Of a stretch of DNA of 64,000 bases, positions 52,201-61,995 are shown piece by piece; within the stretch, counting starts at the first letter, position 1; each line of letters begins with the position of its first letter. The notes under the pieces were generated by a model. The model was not told where the DNA came from and ran no database searches. It saw only the letters and a list, made by a program, of their open reading frames with translations. Both the position numbers and the translations under genes were made by a program. This DNA is from Sebastes aleutianus (lineage: Eukaryota; Chordata; Actinopteri; Perciformes; Sebastidae). The stretch spans positions 16,892,461 to 16,956,460 of the forward strand of contig CAKAKS010000001.1 in assembly GCA_916700875.1 (NCBI GenBank), read 5' to 3'.

Positions 52201-55200
52201 CAATGTTGCTGGGGAAAACCGCTTTCCTCTGCGACTTGAGAATGAGGAATAACAATGCAGTTTTATAGTCTTCCTGTTTTCTGAATAGATTTGGTCAGCT
52301 GCATGACTCACTCTGCCCAGTTCTAAAATGAGAAACGTTGCTCCACCTCAGCTCTCTCTAAGAACTGTTGAAAGAAAACAAGAGTTTGATTTGGATTTTT
52401 TTCACGATCACCTTATACAAATACACACATATTAATACATAAGTACTTACAGGCATCGTTAATCAACTAATAGGACATCTTCTTTAACTAAATCACCATA
52501 TAAAAACAGCAGGCTTTTTTGGGTAACATGTATCTCTGGTTTCCATTTGTGCAGGTATTGCTGTACTGGAGGGCCCCATGTATGCTGTGGGAGGCCACGA
52601 CGGCTGGAGCTACCTCAACACAGTGGAACGCTGGGACCCGCAGGCCAGACAGTGGAACTACGTGGCCAGTATGTCGACACCACGGAGCACCATGGGAGTC
52701 ACGGCACTCAATGGAAAGTAAGTTGCTTTATCGAACCTATACAGACCTTCTGACATTTTAATGCTGAAAAATGTGCAACTTTGCACTTTGAAGCAAAGTC
52801 CATTATTGTCTTTCTGCTACTGTGAAATATCACGGGGCCTGAGTTCGAGGTCACTGGCATTTGTAAAGCCACAACAGACAGTGAGGAGGCGGATGAGTAC
52901 AGCCAGTAAAAAAGGAATGCCAGTGTCGGTGCATGGTTTTGAACGGGCCCTGTCTGCCTTAAGTATAAGTAGCTTTTTAAATGTAGAAAAGTTGAATATT
53001 ACAGTGTTATAATAACCAGACATCGCAAGGGTACTTGCATTTTTGTGCACTAGTGCAGTGCCCGTTCGGAGCGCGTATTCGTCCGGAACGGGCCCAGAAG
53101 TACTGCTTGCAGAATTGTCGAGAACGCGGTATGGCTGCTTGCACCCGTCAAGTGTGAAGTTGATTGGATGAACGGTTCTCGAGATATGCAAAAGGACAGT
53201 CACACATACACAGACAGACATTCCTTTCTTTATAGTTAGATGATGCTGCTACAGCGCCTCCTAATGGCCAAATGGTACCAAATTGGCCATGGCTATTCAG
53301 ACATATCTACACGTCAAGCAATTGTGGTTGCAATAGCACAAAGCGTTCAAGAGATATGATTTTTGTAATATAAGCCCTGCCCACAGCATTCGAGCAAACT
53401 TTCAGGGCTAGCTATAGCAAAACTGTATGAAACATCAACAATTCAAAAATGTAACTATTTCCAACTTTGTCCAGATATGTTCTGTACCAAACTGTGTGTG
53501 CAGATTGCTCAAAATGTGTAGAAGGAGTTGCAAGAAATCTGATTTGGACACAGTTCAAAAATGGTGGAGAATCAGAAACAAATGGGCGTTGCATATATGG
53601 ATAGATTTGTCTGGACCCACAAACGTAAAGTTCATTGTTATCGTGCCACCATCTGGCCACATTGCACCACATTCGACACTGCACTCCCTTGGGTGCTGAG
53701 CAATATACTCGCCAAGTTTAAAGTCATTCGGATGAGCGAGATTCCTTGCTATATAGTTACATGTTTTAGGCAGTCTATTACAAAATCACCTTGTTTATAG
53801 ACTTGAAATTTAAGCATGAACATCATGTCTGCTTTTAACGTGATAAGCCATCTGTTGTTTCCATGCAAAAAATAATGTGACTGACAAAGACACTAAAGTA
53901 GAGAATATGTTTATATGCACCATTAAATATTCGGAAAGTTCATTTTACTGACTGTACTGAAATGAGTTAACATGAAAAATTCAATCATTTGCTTTGGGAA
54001 AACGGTCAGCAGTAATGTAATACTTGGAATAGATCATGCAATAACACAGGCATAGTTATGTAACTCACAGTGTACTGGTCCAGGAAAAGCTGAAGTGCAG
54101 CATCAGTGCAGTAATAGTTTGACAACGTTATACCTCCAACCTTTGTGGCCTATGTGAGATAAACTTCACCGTGGCTGCAGTATAGTCAGCAGCTCACAGC
54201 AAAGGCTGTTCTGATCAGTGTGGTAATTTATACAGGGTAATCTAGACTCTATAAAAGCAAAACACTTTGTGTATTTGTATGTATTAAATGCCTAACAACA
54301 CTATTTGAAAGTAAATTAAGCAAAGAACAGACCGGCTCTCAGCCTAATTGAAATATTTTGGTGTGCCGAAGGAGGAAAGAGGCTGCTGCTCGGCTCCATC
54401 CAGTATTCAGCGTTAAAGTCGATGCGGAGTTATTTCTGCATCTAGGTCAAAAATAGACAACAAGGAAACTGTTTCCCTAGCCTCTATTTTCTTGCTGTCG
54501 GGCCTGTGAGCTACAAGCACTTAAAACACTGATGTGATCTTTCTGGGAGAGAACACTCTCAAGGAAAGGGCCTTTGAAAAAAGCTATCCACTGCACACTG
54601 CTGTATCTTACAAAATATGTCACTATAATCACTGTTTTTACAAACATCTGACAACTGATGGGAGCTACCCCCACCAGACATCCACTAGTACTGTATGCAC
54701 ATGTCAGATTGTTTGAGATTTTGAACCCCGTTTTGTGTAATTTCTCAGATTGTTTGCAGTAGGTGGTCGAGACGGCAGCTCGTGCCTGAGGTCGATGGAG
54801 TGCTTCGATCCGCATACCAACAAGTGGAGCATGTGTGCTCCCATGGCCAAGAGGCGAGGAGGAGTGGGAGTGGCGACGTACAACAACTTCCTGTATGCTG
54901 TAGGCGGACATGACGCCCCCGCCTCCAACCACTGTTCTAGACTCTCCGATTGTGTTGAAAGGTCGGTAAACGCTTCTTCTCCGGAGAAAACACAAAAATG
55001 TTGCGTAAGAGGTTTTGGATTGCAGTTGAATTCAGTCATGGGAGGGGAGGAGGCTGTAAAAACAAAAAGGAGAAACTCTTGATCCCCACCCTGTTCCAAC
55101 ATTTTGAGACATGTCTGTATCATACCATGATATTCAGATGAAGAGATCATAGTTTCCACAGATGGTTTTATTTGACAGTATCTGGCACCATCTGGTGGCC

Positions 55201-58200
55201 GCAATATCGCTCTGAATCTGAATCTGATGTAACTCACAGTAGAGCACCTCCAGTTGTAATTCGCTGCTCAGAATACCTTCTCCCATTTTGGATTGCAAAT
55301 TACGCCTCATTTTGATGTGCTTCCCATTATTTGTGTATTTGAAGAAAAAACTATCTGCTGCAATCTTCAATTTAACATCAAATAATCTCTTCTTATTTTG
55401 TAAGTGGTGGTACTAGAACTAAAACAAGGATACCCCAACAGACTGGCTTGAATATATGTAAATATTTTTGTGTAGGATGGAAACACATTTGAGAAGATGT
55501 TTCATTTTAACATCAATGTACTTTCCCAAACGTTCTCAAATACATATACCCTTCAGAGCTGTCCGATTTTTACATATTTCCCAATGATTTTACACACTGA
55601 AAAGCATTTTGAATCATTTGCATTGAGCTTTTTATAGTCGATTAGCCTCATTTTAATGTAGTTAATTAATGTAACTTAAATGCATATATTTGAAGTATTT
55701 TGCTCACTTTAAGCAATATATAATATCAAATAATTTAGAATATATTAGTGCCTACTCGGTCACATATTTGAGAGATTATGGCAGTTTCACATATTATTAT
55801 GCAGTCTTATTTGTACTGTTGTTGCATCTAGTGTTTATACACAATATACTTCACAATTATTATTACAGATCACATTCGGTCATATCATTATTTGACATGT
55901 TTTGCTTGAAACTGATATAAACCTGCATGAGGCAGCTTTAATCTTTGATAGAACCAAGTCTCAGCAAGACATGACTTCATTACCTCAAAATGATTGAAAG
56001 TAAATCATATAATGTCTCATTTTCCTCATCTTAGTGGTCAACATGGTGAAATTATTATTTTTTTCCAGCAACTTCTGCCTCCACTGATGAGTCCAGCTCT
56101 CTGTGGAGCCAGCTGCCACCAGCTGCTGTCCAAGAGACGATTTTTGGCTTTTAAGTTTCAATCTGGCTCTCTGTGTGTGCTGAGAGGAGTTGCCAGTCTG
56201 TGATTAAAGAGGGGGAACATCAGGGTGTCTCAGTTAGTGAGGCTGGGACGCTGCTTTCTTCTTGAGATTCATGCTGATCGGTTAAATGATTTTTCACCAT
56301 TACCAGTCATAATGCAAAAACAATCCAAATATTGCAATTACAGGTATGACCCAAAGACGGACACGTGGACCACTGTGTCCTCCCTCAGTGTTCCCCGGGA
56401 CGCCGTGGGTGTTTGCCTGCTGGGCGACAGGCTTTATGCTGTGGGTGGATACGATGGCCAGTCATATCTGAACACGGTCGAGTCCTACGACGCACAGAAC
56501 AATGAGTGGACTGAGGTAATCACAACCACCAATAGTTTATCACAGTTTCACACACGGACGGATTATCATGACCACGGACCCGGGGCACAAACTCGCCACG
56601 GACCCCTACCTACACATGCAAATAGTACACATGCAAATAGTACACATGCACGCGCCCTCCCCAACGAGCAAGAGTTTGGTCTAACAATAGCACAAGGCAA
56701 CCCGCAAACACACAACATTAGGGCAGTACTGAATAGTTTGAAGCTTTGACATTCAAATTATTATTATTAATAACTTACATTGCATGCATAGTCCATCTTC
56801 TCTCTCTCACACACACACACAGCTAGCGATGCAATACTCAGTCTTTCTCTCTGTAACTGTCTCAGTCCAAAAGTCAAAATGTATTGGAAAAAAAGACAAT
56901 TATTTCCAAAATTCTCAACATTCTGCTTCAATCCATATTTGTTGGCGTTTAACCTTTCAAAGACAACAGGCTAGCACATGTATTGACGGGGCGGTCTAGT
57001 CACAATCTAACAGCACCATAAATTACATTTATATAACAACAATAACACAAAATCAAATTTCCCCCGTTTTTTAGGTGATGACATCATAAAATATGATGGC
57101 GAAGCTTCATTCGAAAACCTCGTTAGAAGCTTTGAATGTAAAAAAGTGACATTCGGTACAGCCCTACACAGCATGTTTTTTACTTTGAAATTATATTTGT
57201 TATTTTGTTAAATTTAAATTACTGCCATTTTCAGCCTGTTTTGTTCGATACCTGCCATGTACAGCAACTATGGCTATATACATCTGTAGGAGTGAAAACA
57301 AACACTTTACATTTACATTGAAAAAAGATAATAATTAGGGCAGTCAAAGTTAACACGATAATAACGCGTTATGCAAGTTCATTCTAACGTCACTAATTTC
57401 TTTAAGGCATTAATGCAATCGATCTTTCGGAGGTTGTAGTGGATTCAGTTTTAAAGCCAGAGTGAAGATATTGACATAATAGAAAACTTAAGGAATCCAT
57501 TAGTACCAACGTCATACTAGCTTGTCGCAAAGGAGGTTAAATAACGCTCCAAACTTGTGCTAAATGTTGGTGAGGAAAAACTGTCATGGCCATATTCAAA
57601 GGGGTCCCTTGACCTCTGACCTCAAGATATGTGAATGAAAATGGTTTCTATGGGTACCCACGAGTCTCCCCTTTACAGACATGCCCACTTTATGATAATC
57701 ACATGCAGTTTGGGGCAAGTCATAGTCAAGTCAGCACACTGACACACTGACAACTGTTGTTGCCTGTTTGGCTTGAGTTTGCCTTGTTATAATTTAGCAT
57801 ATTTGTTATGCTAAATGCAGTACCTGTGAGGGTTTCTGGACAATATTTATCATTGTTTTGTGTTAAAGGATTTCCAATAATAAATATATACATACATTTG
57901 CATAAAGCAAGCAAACTTGCCCACTCCCTTGTTGACAAGAGTATTAAATACTTGACAAATCTTCTTTTAAGGTACTTTTTGAACAGATTAAAAAATGTTC
58001 AATTAATTTGCGATTAATCGCTATTAAATATTTTCAATCAATTGAAAACCCCATTAATAATAATAAACCTTAAGACCAAGGGCCCCCCATTGGCTCAGGG
58101 CCTTGGGCATGTGTCCACTTCGCCCCATGTGGGAATCTATTTCAGTCTATGGTTACACAACACAGTTTAAATATTCTATTATTATTGTTTTAGACATGAA

Positions 58201-58537
58201 TACAAATAGGGAACTTTTGACATTTAAACTGGTTCTTAATGGAATTGTAGCTTGTTTTTGCCAGAACTGGTTACACGTTACACATCGGGGTTCCAGTTAA
58301 CACCGTTCGGGAGCATAAATCTGCTGAAGTCACTAAAGCCTATCAATATTTTATGGCTTGCTTTGTTTTTCCAATCTTGCCTCTGTAACCCTCTTATCTG
58401 CATGAAGTAAAATGGGATTCTTTTTGAAGACGGCCTCAGACGAGAGGCTGCATGCTAACCTCTCTGTCGTCCTGCAGGAGGTCCCTCTCAACATTGGCAG
58501 GGCAGGCGCCTGCGTGGTGGTGGTGAAATTGCCTTGA
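30830..58537 (+). CDS. klhl4: Kelch-like protein 4, complete, 11 coding exons, 730 residues
   Basis: This is a predicted substrate adaptor of a Cullin-3 ubiquitin ligase. Coding exons are 30830-31287, 41232-41399, 43589-43725, 44056-44252, 47377-47589, 50111-50297, 50392-50616, 52555-52717, 54749-54961, 56344-56515 and 58478-58537; together they give 2193 nt, 730 residues and a stop. All introns are GT-AG and the phases join without a break. Domain order is: variable N-terminus (1-170), BTB (about 175-290), BACK with LHPSNCLGIRSFADAQGC (about 290-400), then six kelch repeats (about 440-730), each with a GG pair and a later W. The start MSVSGKKEFDVKQIL, the HRGTPVQGRLKSHSR block and the end ACVVVVKLP are KLHL4 features and exclude the close paralogue KLHL5. 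Length is close to mammalian KLHL4 (about 718). The first in-frame ATG is at 30830. Substrates cannot be told from the sequence. Confidence 0.95.
33208..33715 (+). mobile_element. hAT-family non-autonomous element with perfect 8-bp target duplication
   Basis: The ends are perfect inverted repeats, TAGGGATGCACCGAT and ATCGGTGCATCCCTA. The element is flanked on both sides by attagttt (33200-33207 and 33716-33723), an exact 8-bp duplication that fits hAT. Interior blocks of ggccgatac and tatcggtatcgg recur near both ends. It is 508 bp, with no transposase. Confidence 0.88.
35531..35848. mobile_element. TTAA-ended MITE, 318 bp
   Basis: The left end ttaaaagggactgtttgtaa and the right end ttacaaatagtccctttaa are inverted copies, both finishing in TTAA, as expected for piggyBac-type target sites. 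The interior is non-coding. The superfamily is inferred from TTAA only. Confidence 0.75.
37520..38370 (+). mobile_element. Unclassified interspersed repeat, copy 1 (tctcgag...acagacaga...tttatagttagat)
   Basis: It runs from about cactagtgcatgcccgtctg to cattcctttatagttagatt. A related copy in the same orientation lies at 53047-53760. Shared blocks include tattggccaaatgg/taatggccaaatgg, cagacatatctac, gatgttctgtaccaaa, caccatctggcca and ggttctcgag. No ORF is present. Boundaries are approximate. Confidence 0.65.
40334..41015. mobile_element. TTAA-ended MITE, 682 bp
   Basis: The left end ttaaagggtaactttggcat...caacctgga is the inverted match of the right end tccaggttaa...acctaagtgtccctttaa. Both termini are TTAA. 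The last base lies about 215 bp before klhl4 exon 2. It is non-coding. Confidence 0.78.
41232..41399 (+). CDS. klhl4: klhl4 coding exon 2 (start of BTB)
   Basis: It completes codon 153 (Arg) and runs to codon 209. It contains NHAEQTFRKMETYLQHKQLC and DVLLIAGDHKIPAHR, the first strand and helix of the BTB fold. The acceptor is ctcctccacag and the donor is CACAG|GTTGGT. Confidence 0.95.
41400..43588 (+). other. klhl4: klhl4 intron 2
   Basis: The first kilobase is unique sequence. Most of the second half is a degraded inverted-repeat element at 42404-43405. No gene was recognised. Confidence 0.65.
42404..43405. mobile_element. Degraded inverted-repeat element with CAGGGCT...AGCCCTG ends
   Basis: The left end reads cagggctacagaataacttt, then ttgcactggtgcgcc. 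The right end reads ggcgcactggtgtgacta, then gtcgcactctggagccctg. The two ends are inverted copies. No convincing 8-bp target duplication is left. Interior ORFs lack motifs. A hAT-like origin is a guess. Confidence 0.6.
43589..43725 (+). CDS. klhl4: klhl4 coding exon 3 (BTB)
   Basis: It encodes LVLSAVSDYFAAMFTSDV and EGVDPEALRSLVHFAYTG, the dimerisation and Cullin-3-facing part of BTB. The acceptor is tttatggcag and the donor is ACCG|GTGAGT. The exon ends after the first base of codon 255. Confidence 0.95.
44056..44252 (+). CDS. klhl4: klhl4 coding exon 4 (end of BTB, start of BACK)
   Basis: It encodes VLELKEETIESLLAAACLLQ, the C-terminal BTB helices, and FLMKQLHPSNCLGIRSFAD, which opens the BACK domain. 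The acceptor is tgacattgcag and the donor is ACCATG|GTAGGA. It ends on a codon boundary. Confidence 0.95.
44253..47376 (+). other. klhl4: klhl4 intron 4
   Basis: It holds one GGGCTGTCAA-family element at 44557-45250. The following 45.3-47.3 kb is unique and shows no repeat family or ORF with motifs; it could contain conserved noncoding sequence. A CA run lies at 47275-47300. Confidence 0.6.
44557..45250 (+). mobile_element. GGGCTGTCAA-family MITE, copy 2
   Basis: It starts taagcccgtcaatcgatt and ends cgttaactttgacagcccta. The interior is nearly collinear with copy 1 (27819-28516), including ctcacaggtactgcatttag and gctagtatgacacggttg. It is non-coding and lies within klhl4 intron 4. Confidence 0.82.
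47377..47589 (+). CDS. klhl4: klhl4 coding exon 5 (BACK)
   Basis: It has 71 codons in phase 0, from EHFLEVIQNQEFLLLP through INVPDEETIFQALMMWVRHD to FIRLPLLPPQ. The acceptor is ctgtgttccag and the donor is CCACAG|GTGAGA. Confidence 0.95.
47800..47976 (+). mobile_element. Fragment of a dispersed fish repeat carrying a CRE palindrome
   Basis: The blocks cactttgaacttcacaacgg, cacagacctatgggtgacgt and ctacgtccatattttataca resemble a repeat seen widely in fish introns. The assignment comes from familiarity and not a search. It includes TGACGTCA at 47935-47942. The 5' boundary is uncertain. Confidence 0.5.
49715..50025 (-). mobile_element. Truncated element with CAGAGGTGGGACCAAG end (reverse orientation)
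   Basis: The right end, read on the minus strand, is CAGAGGTGGGACCAAGTCAT, the terminus of a common fish hAT-like non-autonomous element. Its interior has repeated gacttg/actcg motifs. The other end is eroded. It stops 85 bp before klhl4 exon 6. Confidence 0.6.
50111..50297 (+). CDS. klhl4: klhl4 coding exon 6 (end of BACK, start of kelch 1)
   Basis: It encodes LLADLENNKMFSDDLECQKL, LLPERRPMFQSPRTKPRKS and GALYAVGGMDATK. The acceptor gaaatgtag has a weak pyrimidine tract, but the frame and homology fix the boundary. The donor is CAAAG|GTACTG. Confidence 0.93.
50392..50616 (+). CDS. klhl4: klhl4 coding exon 7 (kelch 1-2)
   Basis: It encodes STTIEKYDLRTNTW, MNGRRLQFGVAVIDNKLYVV, GGRDGLKTSNMVECYN and PPMSTHRHGL. 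The preceding intron is only 94 bp. The acceptor is gtggttttag and the donor is GACTTG|GTGAGT. Confidence 0.95.
50617..52554 (+). other. klhl4: klhl4 intron 7
   Basis: The first half is a patchwork of old element pieces (50790-51365). The second half is unique sequence without recognised features. Confidence 0.6.
50790..51365 (+). mobile_element. Composite of old repeat fragments (cagggctgcaactaacgat element with inserts)
   Basis: It begins cagggctgcaactaacgatc, typical of a common fish element, and ends near gattaatcagctctatatg. Inside are a GGGCTGTCAA-family fragment at 50986-51080 (cttgaggtcagaggtcaagg) and a tatcgcgatactat fragment at 51130-51240 related to 28848-29270. Confidence 0.55.
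52555..52717 (+). CDS. klhl4: klhl4 coding exon 8 (kelch 3-4)
   Basis: It encodes IAVLEGPMYAVGGHDGWSYL, NTVERWDPQARQWNYVASM and STPRSTMGVTALNG. The acceptor is catttgtgcag and the donor is GGAAA|GTAAGT. Confidence 0.95.
52718..54748 (+). other. klhl4: klhl4 intron 8
   Basis: It is dominated in its first half by the unclassified repeat copy at 53047-53760. The rest is unique, without recognisable ORFs or RNA genes. Confidence 0.6.
53047..53760 (+). mobile_element. Unclassified interspersed repeat, copy 2
   Basis: It runs from cactagtgcagtgcccgttc to ccttgctatatagttacatg, collinear with 37520-38370. It keeps the ggttctcgagatatg, cagacagacattcctttctt and ctttatagttagat blocks and the rest of the shared interior. 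No ORF is visible. Confidence 0.65.
54749..54961 (+). CDS. klhl4: klhl4 coding exon 9 (kelch 4-5)
   Basis: It encodes LFAVGGRDGSSCLRSMECFD, PHTNKWSMCAPMAKRRGG and GGHDAPASNHCSRLSDCVE. The acceptor is aatttctcag. The donor GAAAG|GTCGGT is non-consensus at +3 and +4 but is required by the frame. Confidence 0.93.
54962..56343 (+). other. klhl4: klhl4 intron 9
   Basis: Mostly AT-rich unique sequence. No repeat family or gene was recognised. Confidence 0.6.
56344..56515 (+). CDS. klhl4: klhl4 coding exon 10 (kelch 5-6)
   Basis: It encodes YDPKTDTWTTVSSLSVPRDA, GVCLLGDRLYAVGGYDG and NTVESYDAQNNEWTE. The acceptor is gcaattacag and the donor is ACTGAG|GTAATC. It ends in phase 0. Confidence 0.95.
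56612..56648 (+). repeat. 15-bp tandem repeat containing ATGCAAAT octamers
   Basis: The unit acacatgcaaatagt occurs twice in full and then as a partial acacatgca. Each full unit has a perfect ATGCAAAT (56616-56623 and 56631-56638), the POU/Oct binding consensus. Function is not shown. Confidence 0.75.
57336..58055 (-). mobile_element. GGGCTGTCAA-family MITE, copy 3, reversed
   Basis: The left end tagggcagtcaaagttaac and the right end caatcaattgaaaacccca are the family termini on the opposite strand. The interior matches copies 1 and 2 when reversed (ccttgacctctgacctcaag, ctaaatgcagtacctgtgag). It is non-coding. Confidence 0.8.
58478..58537 (+). CDS. klhl4: klhl4 coding exon 11 (C-terminus and stop)
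   Basis: It encodes EVPLNIGRAGACVVVVKLP and a TGA at 58535-58537. This supplies the last strand that closes the kelch propeller, and its sequence is distinctive for KLHL4. The acceptor is gtcctgcag. Confidence 0.95.
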   Translation, partial: EVPLNIGRAGACVVVVKLP

Positions 58538-59760
58538 GCGCTTCGTCTCACGACAGCATGGGAAACAAATGAGAGCGCGGCGAAGAAGAGTGGACAAACA
58601 AAACAACGGATCAAGGACACATCCTTCGAGAGTCGTGTGTTTTTTTTTTTTCTCCTTTAACTCTGCTTTCCACATTTTTCAGATGGGAAACACAGGCAGA
58701 GCCTTGCCCATAAACCGTTGTTTCTATCATTAGTGGACATGCCTGCCCACTGGGGAGGACTTATTCACAAACTGGAATGCACTGCACATTCTCCACATTC
58801 TCAACCGATCAAGAATTTTCATAGACTTGGCTAAAGCTGTAGCAAGTGCCAAGCCTTTGTTGTACTGCTTTGTTATACTAGTTTTATGAAATGTTCTGTG
58901 TATGTCCGTAAATGTCAAAGTTACATTTGAAGTAAATAAGCCTGCAGGTTAGTATACATCTATACAGAGACTTTTCTTATCAGTGCCATCACATACAGTA
59001 CAGTATATTTTGGGGTTTGTATTCCACTTTATAGCCACTGAAAGTTGCTATGATACATACTGTAAATGTAACCTGTGTCTTTCCTTAGTGGGTGGTCTGA
59101 ACAGATTTGTACTCTTTAGGGAAGAAGACCACTGTGAACAGGAGTTTGTCCAGGTTGGTTTAAAAGAACGGGAATGAAATCAAACTTTTTTGCTGAATAA
59201 TATATTTCTTTTTTTATTGAGCCTGTAGCTACTGAACACCAAAGTCATTTGCTTGTCTTGGAAGTCTTGTTACGCATTAAATAAAAAAGGTTTACAAAAT
59301 TGTGAACTGCAGAAAAAATATATCATATTGATATTTCACATTGCTGTACAGATTTATTTGTGAACTTTCTGAAACTACATTGGTGTTGATAGGATCATGC
59401 CTTCACTCTGGTGACTACAGTTATTATTCTTTATTTCTGGGCATGCTGGCTGAGCGAATGTTTTATTTGATTTACGCAATATTATATATCAACATCACTG
59501 TCTGTTCTGTATTTTTAAGGATATGATGCCTTTTTTTGGGTGGTGTAGATGATCTTATCATTTACAACACAACCATTGGAATAACACAGAAGAAACAGCA
59601 AACTACGGCTAACCAGGTGCATCCAAACCAGCTATCTGAGTCTGATGTGACTCTGAAAACGATTTGTAACTGCAATTATAACATGTTTTTGGGGCCAAAT
59701 GTTAGTTTTTATCATAATTTTGTACAGCATGCAAACCTATAAATAAAATGACTTCAGTCT
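58538..59760 (+). other. klhl4: klhl4 3'UTR with candidate poly(A) signals
   Basis: Sequence after the stop shows no coding potential. AATAAA occurs at 59280-59285 and 59742-59747. The UTR end is inferred; the distal signal would give a 3'UTR of about 1.2 kb. Confidence 0.55.
59742..59747 (+). promoter_or_regulatory. klhl4: Candidate poly(A) signal AATAAA, klhl4 (distal)
   Basis: A canonical hexamer is followed by T/TG-rich sequence (cttcagtcttctctgc). An alternative proximal signal is at 59280-59285. Confidence 0.45.
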
Positions 59761-61947
59761 TCTCTGCACGTTCACATCCTTGTTCAGAGCCGAATGTGGC
59801 AGATTTTGATTTCTCTTGTTCTGCTTTAAGTAAACTTCTTCGACTAAACACACCTGGATGCTACTTTGATGTCGGCATTAACCTCTCGGTGTTCTTCTCA
59901 TCGCAGCACCCACTTTTTAAATCAACCGAGCATGTTTGTTGATATCGCACAACAGACTGAGGACCAACTGTTATTGCTTGCCTTCCATTGTTTACCCTCC
60001 AAATAGTTTCAAGGTCCCCCCACACCACTCTCCTCTCGCTTGTTTGGTTAGATATTGATGGTTTTCGCATACAAAATACAGGCTTACGTGTTCACATGTA
60101 CAGTTTTAGTTCTTTTCAGAATACACAAAATATTACACACCCTTTATCTTTTTCATTTTCATTTTGGAGGCATAGCCCTTTTTTGCACAATCCGTATCTC
60201 AGCTGATGTGAAGATAAATCTCCTTCCCTAACTTTCTATTTCTGTTTATCTGCATCTCCTCCTGTCAGATCTTATAATGGAGATCAATGCAGGATAATAG
60301 CTTTCACCTGAGTTCACCTGTTCAGAGTATAATATTACTGAACGCCACAATATACCGTACATCTCTGTGCAATTAATTCAAAGGCAGAGTATAATGCAGA
60401 AACATGAGCCCAGAGTGACGAAAATAGCTTTATTATATTTGTCCCTGCAATGGATATGATTGTTGCACAACATTATATTCTTCTCCTGGGGGTTAGCTCA
60501 GTATTGCCCAATTTTAAATTCCACATCTGTTAGACTAAACTGCTTTGTCGACTCTAGTTGCCGCCCACATTTTGGCAACCGCTGTTTATAACACACAGTG
60601 ATTTAACACTGAGCAAGTCAGCATCACATGATAAGCGTATGATAATCTCAAAGTCTGATTCAGGCTGAAAGGGCTAAATGTACTTCATGTTCGAGTGCAA
60701 CATTATGATGGCAATGGATACACTTTCACTAGAGTCATTTGACCATTGCTAAATGTTTTGCTGGGATTCCTAAGTAATAAAATTCACTCATAATTTAGAA
60801 GTTAGATGGTGCAGCAATGACTCAACTCAAAGCTGGATGAAGTTGTACAACTCTGATGTTAAAATACTATCAAGATAATCCTTATGATCCCATTATTTGA
60901 CCCTTTTAGGTATTTAACATGAACTAAATGAAATAAATCACTTTAGAAAGAGGTTCCTCTTCAAAATTTAAACCCAATAATTCAACATGCTGGCTAAATA
61001 ATACGTCCCTGTATTGTACATGTGAGTCACCTTTAATGAAAGATTGAGATTATCAATGCACAAATTAAAATCCAAGTATGCCATCACAATACATCATAAA
61101 ACAGTTAGTTCTTCCCTGAAATGTGTGAATTCACACCTGAAAACAGGTCAAATCCCCAAATAATGAATAAGTGAATAATTAAACCCAGAAACATTACAAA
61201 GGAGGAGATGGAGAGAAAGATAAACTGATAATTTAAGATGATGGTTTTAAGCTTTGTGACAAATGAGATGTGCATTTAGTGTAGAATAACATAATACAGA
61301 AACTGGGAATGGGATAAGGGATTTTTAGTGCAGAGGTCCCAATACAAATTTATATTGTCAGCTCCTAATTCAGGTACTTTGTAGGAAAATTATGCAAACA
61401 AAGTATTTCAATTTGCATTCATGCGTTTTGGTTTTGTCAGCGAGTGTTCAGCTTTTTCAGCAGTTTGAGTTCTAGTACATTTCCACCAGTATGACGCACT
61501 CACATGCTCCTTCATGGTGATGTAATCATATCATAAATTATCAAGAGAGGGTGCTGTTGCACTGCAGAGAACACACCGAAGCACACTTAACCACCGCACA
61601 CCGGCAAATCAAAGATCTCCAATACCATTACTGTTCATAATAAATGTCAGCCGGCATTAAGAATGCCAAGGACAAATACTTGAGCTAATAACCCTGCATA
61701 ATTATTGAGACGCGATGATGAAATGTTGGGAAATTGGATGTTAAGGCGTCTCCTTCTCTTACTTTCAAACAAGCGTCTTGCTGAGTTTTAAGGGGAAGGC
61801 ACGGAGACGACGAGGAAGATGAGTCCTGACTTGAGAGATGATTTGTCAGGTTTTAAAGGGATTTTGGCATCACAAAAGTTTGAACAATCTCTCATAATTG
61901 TGTGACAAATGTAGACAGATTGTTCCATTGTTGAGCTCTGCGCCAAG
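59761..61947. other. Downstream intergenic sequence, nothing recognised
   Basis: About 2.2 kb without repeats of the families seen elsewhere in the window and without credible ORFs. It may be unique noncoding sequence; conservation cannot be judged here. Confidence 0.5.
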
Positions 61948-61949
61948 CC

Positions 61950-61991
<42 letters not shown>
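61948..61991. repeat. (TA)n microsatellite, target of the Tc1 insertion
   Basis: A run of about 20 TA dinucleotides directly abuts the left end of the transposon. A short TA run (tatatatata) continues on the right at 63614-63624, so the element split one tract. Confidence 0.9.

Positions 61992-61995
<4 letters not shown>

Larger units (their letters stand above)
56516..58477 (+). other. klhl4: klhl4 intron 10
   Basis: It contains a 15-bp tandem repeat with octamer motifs at 56612-56648, a short CA run near 56808, and a reversed GGGCTGTCAA-family element at 57336-58055. Nothing else was recognised. Confidence 0.65.

Noticed and set aside
30830..58537. Assignment to KLHL5 and not KLHL4
   Set aside because: The HRGTPVQGRLKSHSR block and the VVVVKLP terminus are KLHL4-type. 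KLHL5 has a different N-terminal extension and C-terminus.
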